Source of the DNA: Altererythrobacter sp. KTW20L
GTDB taxonomy: Bacteria; Pseudomonadota; Alphaproteobacteria; Sphingomonadales; Sphingomonadaceae
Direction: 5' to 3'
DNA length: 64,000 nucleotides
Assembly: GCF_023501975.1 (NCBI RefSeq)
Contig: NZ_JAMFLH010000002.1
Coordinates: 1-64,000 of the forward strand
This document shows, in pieces, positions 56,134-64,000 of the stretch. Position numbers and translations under genes: made by a program. Each line of letters begins with the position of its first letter. Position 1 is the first letter of the stretch. The notes under the pieces are model-generated. The model searched no databases and was not told the DNA's origin. It worked only from the letters and a program-made list of their open reading frames with translations.

Positions 56134-57201
56134 TCACTGCCCCATTGCGGCCAGGCGCTTGGCTTCGTCCTCGGCGGTCAGTGCGTCGATCACTTCGGCC
56201 AGTGCCGGCCCGGCGAGGACTTCTTCCAGCCGGTGGAGGGTGAGGCCGATGCGGTGGTCGGTCACGCGGCCTTGCGGGAAGTTGTAGGTACGGATGCGTT
56301 CTGAGCGATCGCCGCTGCCGACCATGGCGCGGCGGGCGGCGGCTTCCTCGCCCTGGGCCTCGTCGCGCATCTTTTCATAGAGGCGCGCGCGCAGCACCTG
56401 CATGGCTTTCGCCTTGTTCTTGTGCTGGCTGCGCTCGTCCTGGCAGATCACCACCAGGCCCGATGGCAGGTGGGTGATGCGCACGGCAGAATCGGTGGTG
56501 TTGACGTGCTGGCCGCCGGCTCCACTCGCCCGGTAGATGTCGATCTTGAGGTCGCCGTCGTTGATCGTGACGTCCACCTCGGTCGGTTCGGGCAGGACGG
56601 CCACGGTGGCAGCGCTGGTATGGATGCGCCCGCCGCTATCCGTCACAGGCACGCGCTGGACGCGGTGGACGCCACTTTCGAACTTCAACCGCTGGAACAC
56701 GTTGGTGCCGGTAATGTTCGCGACGATTTCCTTGAACCCGCCCACTTCGCTGGCGTTGAGGCTGACTGGCTCGACCTTCCAGCCCTGGCTGGCGGCGAAG
56801 CGTTCGTACATGCGGTAGAGGTCGCCGGCGAACAGCGCCGCCTCGTCACCGCCGGTGCCCGCGCGGATTTCGAGCATGGCGCTGCGGCTGTCGGCCTCGT
56901 CACGCGGCAGCATGGCGATGGCAAGCGCGTGTTCGGCTTCGGGCAGGTGCTGCTTGAGATCGGCCAGCTCGTCCTCGGCCATGGCCTTCATTTCGGGATC
57001 GGCGAGCATTTGCGTCAGGTTGCCGATTTCCTCGCGCATGGCCTGGACCGCGATGGCGGCGCGGGCGACGGGCTCCAGCTCGGCATAGTCACGGCTCGCC
57101 TGCACAAACGCCTCGCCCTCCAGCTGGCCTGACGCCATGCGCGCTTCGAGCTCGGCGAAGCGGTGGGTGATCTGGGCCAGGCGTTCGGTGGGGATGGTCA
57201 A
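56134..57201 (-). CDS. prfA: Peptide chain release factor 1
   Basis: The 355-aa factor recognises UAA and UAG. The PVT tripeptide lies in [17 protein letters not shown] and the catalytic loop is [19 protein letters not shown]. These match RF1 (the PxT type) rather than RF2. Directly upstream of prmC and downstream of hisS, a common alphaproteobacterial order. Confidence 0.98.
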   Translation of the reverse strand: MTIPTERLAQITHRFAELEARMASGQLEGEAFVQASRDYAELEPVARAAIAVQAMREEIGNLTQMLADPEMKAMAEDELADLKQHLPEAEHALAIAMLPRDEADSRSAMLEIRAGTGGDEAALFAGDLYRMYERFAASQGWKVEPVSLNASEVGGFKEIVANITGTNVFQRLKFESGVHRVQRVPVTDSGGRIHTSAATVAVLPEPTEVDVTINDGDLKIDIYRASGAGGQHVNTTDSAVRITHLPSGLVVICQDERSQHKNKAKAMQVLRARLYEKMRDEAQGEEAAARRAMVGSGDRSERIRTYNFPQGRVTDHRIGLTLHRLEEVLAGPALAEVIDALTAEDEAKRLAAMGQ

Positions 57202-57220
57202 AACACTGCTCTCATTTCCA

Positions 57221-57308
57221 CGTCATCCCGGACTTGATCCGGGATCCCGCTTCTTTGTGACCCGTCGCGAGAAGAAAAGCGGGACCCCGGGTCAAGCCCG
57301 GGGAGACG
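57221..57308. repeat. Inverted repeat (GTCATCCCGGA type) overlapping the hisS 3' end
   Basis: A 32-nt arm (57221-57252) is roughly complementary to 57277-57308, with segments CCGGACTTGATCCGGG and CCCGGGTCAAGCCCGGG and AAGCGGGA / TCCCGCTT. The right arm runs into the end of hisS, encoding its last few residues and stop codon. Confidence 0.8.
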
Positions 57309-58524
57309 GCAAGGGGTTGATTGCGGCAACAATACGATCCGTGCTGCCCTCACCGGAAATACCATAATATCCCGTCTCGTTCACACGCAGAATGTGCTGT
57401 GGCCCCAGTTTGACTGCCCTGTCATAACGCTTCTTGACTGAACCACTTGCAACGATATCGGCAATCACGCCGCCTCGGCGCAGGTCGGCAAGGAGTGTAT
57501 TTGCCACTGCAAGTCCGTCCTCATGCTCCACGAGGACAACAGCTTCCAGCACCGGATTTGGCCGATCCCCTACCAGCATCGCCAGCCGCTCGATCCCCGC
57601 AGCCCAGCCGACCGCCGGGGTCGGCGCGCCGCCGAGCGATTCCATCAGCCCGTCATAGCGCCCGCCGCCGAGCACGGTGCCTTGCGCGCCCAGCCGGTCG
57701 GTGACGAATTCGAACGCGGTGTGGCGGTAATAGTCGAGGCCGCGCACCAGCGCCTGGTTGCGGGTCCAGGCGACGCCTGCCGCATCCAGGCCCGAAGTGA
57801 CCGCGCCGAAGAAGTCCCGCGCCTCTGCGGAAAGGAACTGGTCGATCATCGGCGCAGTTCCGACATGGGCCTTGTCGCGCGGGTCCTTGCTGTCGAGGAT
57901 GCGCAGCGGGTTCTTCTCCAGCCGCTCCTGCGAATCCTCGGACAATTCCCCGCGCACGGCAGAGAAATGCTCGACCAGCGCCGAACGCCACGCCTCGCGG
58001 CTGTCGCCATCGCCCAGGGTGTTCAGTTGCAGCGTCACGCCGTCTGCAAGGCCCAGTTCCTTCAGCAACTGGTCGGCCATGGCGAGCAGTTCCACGTCCG
58101 CCTGCGGCTCGCCCGCGCCGATGATCTCGGCATCGAGCTGGTGGAACTGGCGATAGCGGCCCTTTTGCGGGCGTTCATAGCGGAACAGCGGACCGTGTGT
58201 GGCCACTTTCAGCGGCGCGTGCTGCTGCCAGCCGTCGGTGAGGAAGGCGCGCGCAATGCCCGCAGTGAATTCAGGGCGCAGGGTCAGCGATTCGCCGCCC
58301 CTATCCTCGAACGAATACATTTCCTTCGACACCACGTCGGTCGTCTCGCCCAGCGAACGGGCGAAGACCTCGGTCTTCTCGAACACCGGCATCTCGATGC
58401 GGCGGAAGCGGTACAGCTTGCGTACGCGCTCGAAGGTTTCCACCACGAAGGCGAAAGCCTCGGCCTCGGCGCCGAAGATATCCTGTGTTCCGCGCACCGG
58501 GCGCGGGGTTTCAATCTTGCTCAT
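57292..58524 (-). CDS. hisS: Histidine--tRNA ligase
   Basis: The 410-aa class II synthetase. Motifs: [10 protein letters not shown] at the N terminus, [19 protein letters not shown] (motif 2), [15 protein letters not shown] (histidine-binding HisA), [14 protein letters not shown] and [12 protein letters not shown] (motif 3). The start at 58524 fits the family; a frame extension to 58614 does not. Its last residues (PSPRA) are encoded by a dispersed repeat arm, so the original C terminus may have been altered slightly. Confidence 0.97.
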   Translation of the reverse strand: MSKIETPRPVRGTQDIFGAEAEAFAFVVETFERVRKLYRFRRIEMPVFEKTEVFARSLGETTDVVSKEMYSFEDRGGESLTLRPEFTAGIARAFLTDGWQQHAPLKVATHGPLFRYERPQKGRYRQFHQLDAEIIGAGEPQADVELLAMADQLLKELGLADGVTLQLNTLGDGDSREAWRSALVEHFSAVRGELSEDSQERLEKNPLRILDSKDPRDKAHVGTAPMIDQFLSAEARDFFGAVTSGLDAAGVAWTRNQALVRGLDYYRHTAFEFVTDRLGAQGTVLGGGRYDGLMESLGGAPTPAVGWAAGIERLAMLVGDRPNPVLEAVVLVEHEDGLAVANTLLADLRRGGVIADIVASGSVKKRYDRAVKLGPQHILRVNETGYYGISGEGSTDRIVAAINPLPSPRA

Positions 58525-58692
58525 GGGAGCGGCGTTTAGGCCGCGCCTGCAAAAGCCGCAACTGTTCGGCAACTTCGCGGAAACACCCACCGCTGCTGGC
58601 AATTCCTGTGGCATCGCGCGCGCGCCTGCGCTATCGGCGCGTACCTTGGGAGGGGATGCCGCCTACACTCGCAAAGAGGGACGCTTGCATCC

Positions 58693-59241
58693 ATGCGTAT
58701 CGAATTCATTCCGGTGGGCGACAATCCGCCCGAAAACCTCAACGTGATCATCGAAGTGCCGACCGGCGGCGAACCGGTGAAGTACGAGTTCGACAAGAAG
58801 TCGGGCGCATTGTTCGTTGACCGCATCCTGCACACCCCGATGCGCTATCCGGCGAACTACGGCTTCGTGCCGCATACCCTGTCGCCCGATGGCGATCCGC
58901 TGGACGCGCTGGTGATCGCCCGTTCGCCGTTCATGGCCGGCTGCGTGGTGCGCGCCCGGCCGATCGGCGTGCTCAACCTGGAAGACGAGCATGGGGGCGA
59001 CGAAAAGCTGATCTGCGTGCCGGTGGATTCGACTTTCCCCTATTATTCGGATGTGGGCGAAACCAAGGACCTGCCGTCGATCATCTTCCAGCAGATCGAG
59101 CACTTCTTCACCCACTACAAGGATCTGGAGCCCGAGAAGTGGGTCCGCATCGGCGCCTGGGGCGATGCGTCCGAGGCGCGCCGCATTACATTGGAAGCGA
59201 TCGAGCGTTACGAGGCCGACAAGGCCAAGGCCTCCGCCTGA
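58693..59241 (+). CDS. ppa: Inorganic pyrophosphatase
   Basis: A 182-aa family I pyrophosphatase, hydrolysing pyrophosphate from nucleotide polymerisation. The signature DGDPLDALVI and the active-site segments EFDKKSGALFVDR, PANYGFVPHT and VGETKDLPSI are present. It is divergent from hisS and preceded by a weak ribosome-binding site. A strong hairpin ends the gene at 59260. Confidence 0.97.
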   Translation: MRIEFIPVGDNPPENLNVIIEVPTGGEPVKYEFDKKSGALFVDRILHTPMRYPANYGFVPHTLSPDGDPLDALVIARSPFMAGCVVRARPIGVLNLEDEHGGDEKLICVPVDSTFPYYSDVGETKDLPSIIFQQIEHFFTHYKDLEPEKWVRIGAWGDASEARRITLEAIERYEADKAKASA

Positions 59242-59259
59242 TCGGCCCGACCAATTGAA

Positions 59260-59292
59260 AAGGGGCGCGCGGATTGCTCCGTCGCGCCCCTT
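59260..59292. terminator. Bidirectional terminator between ppa and a membrane-protein gene
   Basis: Stem AAGGGGCGCG / CGCGCCCCTT extended by CGGA / TCCG across a bulged T, with a TTGC loop. A-rich before and CTT after. Confidence 0.8.
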
Positions 59293-59337
59293 ACCTTCTC
59301 CCCCCAGAGAAGGCCGGAAATCTCGCTTGCTTGCTTG

Positions 59338-59730
59338 TCAGCCGAGCAGGGCTTCGACCCCGGCAAAGAATGCCGCCAGAGCAAAGGGCAGGCCCAGCGC
59401 GCTGAGCCACAGGGCCAGCCGGTCGCGCGCGAAGGCGCTGGCGAGCGACGGTTCGGCCGCCTGCGCATCGGATAGTTCGGACCAGCGAGATTCGAACAGC
59501 CGGGCGGCGGGGATGATCGCCGCGATCAGCAGGACCAGCGCGAAATAGGGCATGATCGAGCCGCTCGAGCCCTTGAGCATCGTCATGGTCACGCCGATCT
59601 GCAGCCCGGTATAGGTCAGCAGCGCAAAGGCGACATTGTCGCTCATCCGCTTGCGCCAGTCGATCGCATCGCTCTTGTGCGAAGCTTGAATAACCGTGCG
59701 GCCCTCCGTACGATCAAGCGCCTTGCCCAT
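59338..59730 (-). CDS. Uncharacterised membrane protein
   Basis: The 130-aa protein has two or three hydrophobic segments: VAFALLTYTGLQIGVTMTML (weak), IMPYFALVLLIAAIIPAARL, and LALWLSALGLPFALAAFFAGV. The N-terminal 27 residues are charged. AGGAG lies 7-8 bp before ATG 59730, which decides the start. No family is recognised. Stands alone, sharing the terminator with ppa. Confidence 0.75.
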   Translation of the reverse strand: MGKALDRTEGRTVIQASHKSDAIDWRKRMSDNVAFALLTYTGLQIGVTMTMLKGSSGSIMPYFALVLLIAAIIPAARLFESRWSELSDAQAAEPSLASAFARDRLALWLSALGLPFALAAFFAGVEALLG

Positions 59731-59921
59731 GCGCCAAACTCCTCTTCCAGTCCCCGGCCTGTATACGGCCTTGTTACACTTTATTACACTTCGCGCTGCT
59801 CCCTGCAAGTGCGGTTACCATATGTTGAACCGGGCCTGCGACAGGTTCAGGCGATGTCTGTCATGCACGAATCTTGCCAATCGCCCTTCAAAGCCGCGCC
59901 GAAGGTGCTAGAGATCAGCTC

Positions 59922-60737
59922 ATGACCACGCTCGACGAGACCACTACCGATCACCAGGCTGAACTGGCGCACACGCTGGAACAGGCTGCGGCCAACGCAT
60001 CCCCGCCGATCAACGGGCAGGGGCTGGAAGTCGTCTCGATCGCCAAGAGCTATGACAAGCGCGCCGTGCTGACCGACATTTCGCTGTCGGTGGCCAAGGG
60101 CGAAGTGCTGGGCCTGCTGGGGCCCAACGGCGCAGGCAAGACCACCTGCTTCTATTCGATCATGGGCCTGGTGCGGCCCGATTCCGGGCGCATCCTGATG
60201 GACGGCGTCGATGTCACCCGCCTGCCGATGTACCGCCGCGCGATCCTCGGCCTTGGCTACCTGCCGCAGGAAACCAGCATCTTTCGCGGCATGACGGTGG
60301 AACAGAACATCAACTGCGTGCTCGAAATGGTCGAGCCCGATGCCAAGGTGCGCGCGGCCGAACTGGAGCGGCTGCTGGAGGAATTCCACATCACGCGCCT
60401 GCGCGACAGTCCGGCCATGGCGCTGTCCGGCGGTGAACGCCGCCGCTGCGAGATCGCCCGCGCCCTGGCGGCCAACCCCTCGATCATGCTGCTGGACGAA
60501 CCCTTCGCCGGGATCGATCCGCTGTCGATCAGCGATATCCGCGAACTGGTGCGCGACCTCAAGCGGCGCGGCATCGGCGTGCTGATCACCGATCACAACG
60601 TGCGCGAAACGCTCGATATCGTCGATCGCGCCTGCATCATCTATGGCGGGCAGGTGCTGTTCGCCGGTAGCCCGCAGGAACTGGTGGCCGACGAGACCGT
60701 GCGGCGGCTGTACCTCGGCGAGAGTTTCACCCTGTAA
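59922..60737 (+). CDS. lptB: LPS export ABC transporter ATP-binding protein LptB
   Basis: ATPase of the LptB2FGC complex that extracts LPS from the inner membrane. The 271-aa protein has Walker A GPNGAGKTT near residue 67, Q-loop LPQETSIFRGMTVEQN, signature LSGGERRRCEIARAL and Walker B IMLLDEPFAGIDP. LptB is typically followed by rpoN, as here (24 bp). The first 45 residues are an extension beyond the E. coli protein, common in sphingomonads. ATG 59922 is preferred over an upstream start at 59874. Confidence 0.96.
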   Translation: MTTLDETTTDHQAELAHTLEQAAANASPPINGQGLEVVSIAKSYDKRAVLTDISLSVAKGEVLGLLGPNGAGKTTCFYSIMGLVRPDSGRILMDGVDVTRLPMYRRAILGLGYLPQETSIFRGMTVEQNINCVLEMVEPDAKVRAAELERLLEEFHITRLRDSPAMALSGGERRRCEIARALAANPSIMLLDEPFAGIDPLSISDIRELVRDLKRRGIGVLITDHNVRETLDIVDRACIIYGGQVLFAGSPQELVADETVRRLYLGESFTL

Positions 60738-60760
60738 TGCGCAGGTGGGGGGACTAGGCC

Positions 60761-62236
60761 ATGTCGCTGGGACCGAGGCTCGACCTCCGGCAGACCCAGT
60801 CGCTGGTCATGACGCCGCAGTTGCAGCAGGCGATCAAGCTGCTGGCGCTGTCGAACCTCGAGATTGAAACCTTCATCGGCGAGGCGCTGGAAGCCAACCC
60901 GCTGCTTGAAGCAGGCGAGGTACGGCGCGAGGATGGTGAAGTCGTGGCATCGCCAGGCGCGGAAGCCAGCCCCGAAGCACCAACGGCCGATGAACTGATC
61001 AAGGCAGGGGCAGGCGAAGCCGATGCACCGCTCGACATCGATCCCGATACGTTGGACCGCGACCGCGACACCGGCGACTGGTCGGCCCACAGTGGCGGCG
61101 GCGGCGGCGAGGATGGCCCCGACATATCCGAACATGGGGGCGAGGCACCGAGCCTGGCCGATCACCTGGAGGCGCAGGTCGGCCCGGCATCGCCCGATGC
61201 CCGCACCGCCTTCATCGCCCGCCACATCATCGGCCTGCTGGACGAGGCAGGCTACCTGCCGGTCCACTTGCGCGAAGTGACGCTCGATCTCGGCATTGCC
61301 ATGGCCGAAGCCGAGGCCGCCCTCGACCTGGTGCAGTCGCTCGACCCCACTGGCGTGGGCGCGCGCGCGCTGGGGGAGTGCCTCGCCCTGCAGGCGAAGG
61401 AAGCGGACCGCTACGATCCATGCATGCAGGTGCTGATCGCCAACCTCGACCTGTTGGCCAAGGGCAGCTTCGCCCAGTTGAAGCGCATTTGCGATGTGGA
61501 CGACGAGGACTTCGCCGACATGCTGGCCGAACTGCGCGGCTATGATCCAAAGCCCGGTCTCAAATTCGGCGGCGGCGGACAGGCGCCGATCGTGCCCGAT
61601 ATCCTGATTTCGCCTACGCCCGGTAACGGCTGGGACATCCAGATCAACCAGGCCACCCTGCCGAAACTGGTCATCAACCGCAAATACTATGTGAGCCTGC
61701 GCGGCGGCTGCACTGACAAGCAGTCCAAAGGCTGGCTGAGCGAGAAACTGGCCGATGCCAACTGGCTGATCAAGGCGCTCGACCAGCGGCAGAAGACGAT
61801 CCTCAAGGTCGCCGCCGAAATCGTGAAGCAGCAGGACGGCTTCTTCCGCAAGGGCGTGTCCGAACTGCGCCCGCTCACCCTGCGCACCGTGGCCGAAGCG
61901 ATCGAGATGCACGAGAGCACGGTCAGCCGCGTGACCAGCAACAAATATCTCAATTGCGAGCGCGGCACGTTCGAGCTCAAATACTTCTTCACCAGCGGCG
62001 TGGGCGGCGGGGCCGACGGCGAAGGCGCCAGTGCCGAAACGGTGAAAGCCCGCATCAAGGCCCTGATCGACAGCGAGGGTCCGAGCGACATCCTGTCCGA
62101 CGATACACTGGTCGACCTGCTGAAGAAGGAAGGCTTCGACCTGGCCCGCCGCACCGTGGCGAAATATCGCGAGGCTATCGGCATCGGGTCCAGCGTACAG
62201 CGGCGCAGGCAGAAGAAGCTGGCGGGGGTGAGCTAG
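60761..62236 (+). CDS. rpoN: RNA polymerase sigma-54 factor
   Basis: The 491-aa factor directs transcription of sigma-54-dependent genes. The N-terminal region I (LRQTQSLVMTPQLQQAIKLLALSNLEI) interacts with activators. An acidic region II follows, and the C-terminal RpoN box ARRTVAKYRE lies near the end. Position after lptB is the standard proteobacterial order. Confidence 0.97.
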   Translation: MSLGPRLDLRQTQSLVMTPQLQQAIKLLALSNLEIETFIGEALEANPLLEAGEVRREDGEVVASPGAEASPEAPTADELIKAGAGEADAPLDIDPDTLDRDRDTGDWSAHSGGGGGEDGPDISEHGGEAPSLADHLEAQVGPASPDARTAFIARHIIGLLDEAGYLPVHLREVTLDLGIAMAEAEAALDLVQSLDPTGVGARALGECLALQAKEADRYDPCMQVLIANLDLLAKGSFAQLKRICDVDDEDFADMLAELRGYDPKPGLKFGGGGQAPIVPDILISPTPGNGWDIQINQATLPKLVINRKYYVSLRGGCTDKQSKGWLSEKLADANWLIKALDQRQKTILKVAAEIVKQQDGFFRKGVSELRPLTLRTVAEAIEMHESTVSRVTSNKYLNCERGTFELKYFFTSGVGGGADGEGASAETVKARIKALIDSEGPSDILSDDTLVDLLKKEGFDLARRTVAKYREAIGIGSSVQRRRQKKLAGVS

Positions 62237-62427
62237 GTCTTCTGTTTTCCGCACCCCCATCCGGGGGCGCGGTCCTCGGTGCTGATCCCTTCGCTTCGCT
62301 GCGGGGCACCTGCGGGCGGCCGGCCGGCCTATGGTTCGGCTGATCGCCGAACGATCCCGGCACCGGCAATGCGGTTGGCATGTCGCCCAAAGCGCGGATG
62401 CGCCTTCGCAAGGCAAAAAAGACCTGT
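62237..62427. other. GC-rich gene-free stretch after rpoN
   Basis: A hairpin CCGCACCCCC-ATCC-GGGGGCGCGG (about 62251-62274) probably ends rpoN transcription, although no T-tract follows. The rest to 62400 has short G/C palindromes (GGCCGGCCGGCC) and no credible gene. Confidence 0.5.
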
Positions 62428-62505
62428 GACTCAAAAGACTCAGTGCAAAAGTGTTAACGCATAAACCTGTTATTAACCTTTTTTGGTGAGAAGTTGCGTG
62501 GTTAA
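62428..62505 (+). promoter_or_regulatory. ctrA control region: GANTC pair and CtrA-box-like sequence
   Basis: Two GACTC (GANTC) CcrM methylation sites lie at 62428-62432 and 62437-62441. TAAA-N7-TTAAC (62462-62477) differs from the CtrA box TTAA-N7-TTAAC by one base. Further TTAAC and TTAA half-sites are at 62454-62458 and 62502-62505. These suggest autoregulation and methylation-timed expression as in Caulobacter. Confidence 0.65.
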
Positions 62506-62561
62506 TTCACGGCAATCTCTCCTAAGGGGACATTACCGCAGGGACTATAGGGGACACCCAG

Positions 62562-63257
62562 ATGCGCGTGCTGCTGATCGAAGACGAGCCGACAACCGCT
62601 AAGGCAATCGAGCTGATGCTCACGGCCGAAGGCTTCAACGTCTATTCCACCGATCTGGGCGAGGAAGGCCTCGATCTGGGCAAGCTGTATGATTACGACA
62701 TCATCCTGCTCGACCTGAACCTGCCCGACATGCACGGCTATGACGTGCTTAAGAAACTGCGCGTCGCCAAGGTGCAGACGCCGGTGCTCATCCTGTCGGG
62801 CATTTCGGAAATGGACAGCAAGATCCGTTCGTTCGGTTTCGGTGCCGACGATTATGTCACCAAGCCGTTCCACCGTGATGAACTGGTCGCCCGCATCCAC
62901 GCCGTTGTGCGCCGTTCCAAGGGCCACTCGCAGTCGGTCATCCGTACCGGCAAACTGGCGGTCAACCTCGACGCCAAGACTGTCGAAGTCGATGGCGCCC
63001 GCGTCCACCTGACCGGCAAGGAATATGCCATGCTGGAACTGCTTTCGCTCCGCAAGGGCACTACCCTCACCAAGGAAATGTTCCTCAACCACCTCTATGG
63101 CGGGATGGACGAGCCCGAACTCAAGATCATCGACGTGTTCATCTGCAAGCTGCGCAAGAAGCTTTCCAGCGCCTGCGGCGGCGAGAACTACATCGAGACC
63201 GTCTGGGGCCGCGGCTATGTGCTGCGCGATGCCGAGACCGAGATGGAAGCCGCCTGA
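62562..63257 (+). CDS. ctrA: Cell-cycle response regulator CtrA
   Basis: The 231-aa OmpR-type response regulator has phosphoacceptor Asp51 ([15 protein letters not shown]), the receiver lysine in [10 protein letters not shown], and a winged-helix DNA-binding domain ([52 protein letters not shown]). That block is highly characteristic of CtrA. It controls cell-cycle genes, motility and gene-transfer agents in various alphaproteobacteria. Transcription ends at 63284-63318. Confidence 0.97.
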   Translation: MRVLLIEDEPTTAKAIELMLTAEGFNVYSTDLGEEGLDLGKLYDYDIILLDLNLPDMHGYDVLKKLRVAKVQTPVLILSGISEMDSKIRSFGFGADDYVTKPFHRDELVARIHAVVRRSKGHSQSVIRTGKLAVNLDAKTVEVDGARVHLTGKEYAMLELLSLRKGTTLTKEMFLNHLYGGMDEPELKIIDVFICKLRKKLSSACGGENYIETVWGRGYVLRDAETEMEAA

Positions 63258-63283
63258 ACGTTCCTCCAATAACCTGAACGATC

Positions 63284-63318
63284 CGGGCCGGCCGTCGCAA
63301 GACTGGCCGGCCCGTTCG
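63284..63318 (+). terminator. Terminator after ctrA
   Basis: Perfect stem CGGGCCGGCC / GGCCGGCCCG with an 11-nt loop, followed by TTCGTTTT. Confidence 0.8.
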
Positions 63319-63329
63319 TTTTCACAAGC

Positions 63330-63770
63330 CTAGTTGTCGTACTGGCGCTCAAGTTGGTCGGCCAGGCGTTCGCCTTCGCGCACTTCGGCCCGGCCGCGTT
63401 CGATCACCGCACGGGTCTGCGGGTCGAGGCTATCGGTCTCAAGCGCGGCATCGAACTTGCCAGCGAGGTATTCCTCGCCCTCGTCGACGCGTTCGACAGC
63501 GGCTTCATCGCCGTTCTCGAACATGGCGGTGAGGTTGAGCCACAAGCGGTGGAGGCCGCCCGCCGCCGTGCCCTTGGTTACCAGCTCGCCGCCGAGGCGA
63601 ACCAGCTCCTGATTCATCACATCGAGCGTCTGCTGGCGCTTGTCGGCCTGGCTCATCAGCACCTGCTGCAGCTGGGGCGATTTCGCCAGTTCGGCGGCCT
63701 TGCGGTAGCCGGTTACCGAATCGTAGGTCGTATCGATCAGCGTTTCGAGAGTGGTCTTGCCGGAAGTCAT
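63330..63770 (-). CDS. PA2169-type four-helix-bundle protein (DUF2383)
   Basis: The 146-aa protein is entirely helical, with the ferritin-like pattern of DUF2383: TLIDTTYDSVTGYRKAAELA, LQQVLMSQADKRQQTLDVMNQELVRLGGE, GDEAAVERVDEGEEYLAGKFD. Family members are small stress-induced four-helix proteins without assigned activity. The start at 63770 is preferred over ATG 63779 because TAGGA lies 9 bp before it. Confidence 0.82.
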   Translation of the reverse strand: MTSGKTTLETLIDTTYDSVTGYRKAAELAKSPQLQQVLMSQADKRQQTLDVMNQELVRLGGELVTKGTAAGGLHRLWLNLTAMFENGDEAAVERVDEGEEYLAGKFDAALETDSLDPQTRAVIERGRAEVREGERLADQLERQYDN

Positions 63771-63904
63771 TGGGGGCATCCTATCGTTGGGGGGACTCCC
63801 GGAACGACCAATGAAAGGCCATGTTCCGCCCTCCGTGCGACTGATGCCGGTCGCCGCATGGGCAAACCCCGCCTTCCCCGCCCAATTGGGGTCAACCGTT
63901 TTCG

Positions 63905-64000
63905 TCAGGGTTGAACCGCCTTTCCTCCGGTCAACCCCTCCACCACGCGCTGCCCCAGCCCGTGCGCCAGGTCGAGCCCGCTCGGCTGCTGGAACAGGCG
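63905..64000 (-). CDS. 3' end of a gene running off the window
   Basis: On the minus strand the frame is open from the window edge to a TGA at 63905-63907, encoding a C terminus with QQPSGLDLAHGLGQRVVEGL and ending VQP. Too short to assign; coding bias looks normal. Confidence 0.45.
   Translation of the reverse strand, partial: RLFQQPSGLDLAHGLGQRVVEGLTGGKAVQP

Overview
The window is chromosomal DNA of high GC content. It comes from an alphaproteobacterium, most likely a member of the Sphingomonadales (Erythrobacteraceae-like). The pointers are a CtrA orthologue with GANTC sites and CtrA-box-like sequence upstream, a DUF4167 protein beside prmC-prfA-hisS, a bacterial CDC48-type ATPase, a large TonB receptor and dispersed short inverted repeats of a style seen in this order. 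The genus is inference. Coding density is high, and I see no insertion sequence, phage, CRISPR array or integron.

Layout. 0.3-12.7 kb: tRNA-Leu, a zinc-ribbon membrane protein divergent from ftsEX, a YdcF-like protein, an acyltransferase, a stand-alone Nmad3-like protein, a metallo-beta-lactamase-fold hydrolase, dcd, an NTF2-like protein, a His-rich TonB receptor with a Zur-box-like palindrome, gltX and an Old Yellow Enzyme. 12.7-24.3 kb: rpoBC on the minus strand, then a small locus (45-aa peptide, DUF2975 membrane protein, YozG-like regulator), then rplJL on the plus strand. Thus rplJL and rpoBC, usually one operon in bacteria, are divergent and separated here. 24.4-36.8 kb: a methyltransferase, a c-type cytochrome lipoprotein, a MATE pump, groESL with a CIRCE element, a GGDEF protein, a DUF305/beta-propeller protein, an exported methyltransferase-like lipoprotein and a class A beta-lactamase-like hydrolase. 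37-51 kb: polA-mscS, cdc48, a CoA-transferase operon split by a HAD-like lipoprotein gene, a GST, a methyltransferase, a GbsR/MarR regulator with two matching operators, and an MFS transporter. 51-64 kb: metK, lnt, DUF4167, prmC, prfA and hisS on the minus strand, then ppa, lptB, rpoN and ctrA, a four-helix-bundle protein, and the 3' end of another gene.

Functional themes. Much of the window is core machinery: transcription (rpoB, rpoC, rpoN, ctrA), translation (rplJ, rplL, prfA, prmC, gltX, hisS, tRNA), chaperones (groESL, CDC48), replication and repair (polA, dcd) and envelope biogenesis (ftsEX, plsC, lnt, lptB). The more individual parts are four candidate regulatory circuits readable from DNA motifs (zinc/Zur-TonB receptor, YozG-like/DUF2975, GbsR-like operator pair, ctrA promoter), several unusual exported proteins, and a possible small RNA or attenuator upstream of cdc48.
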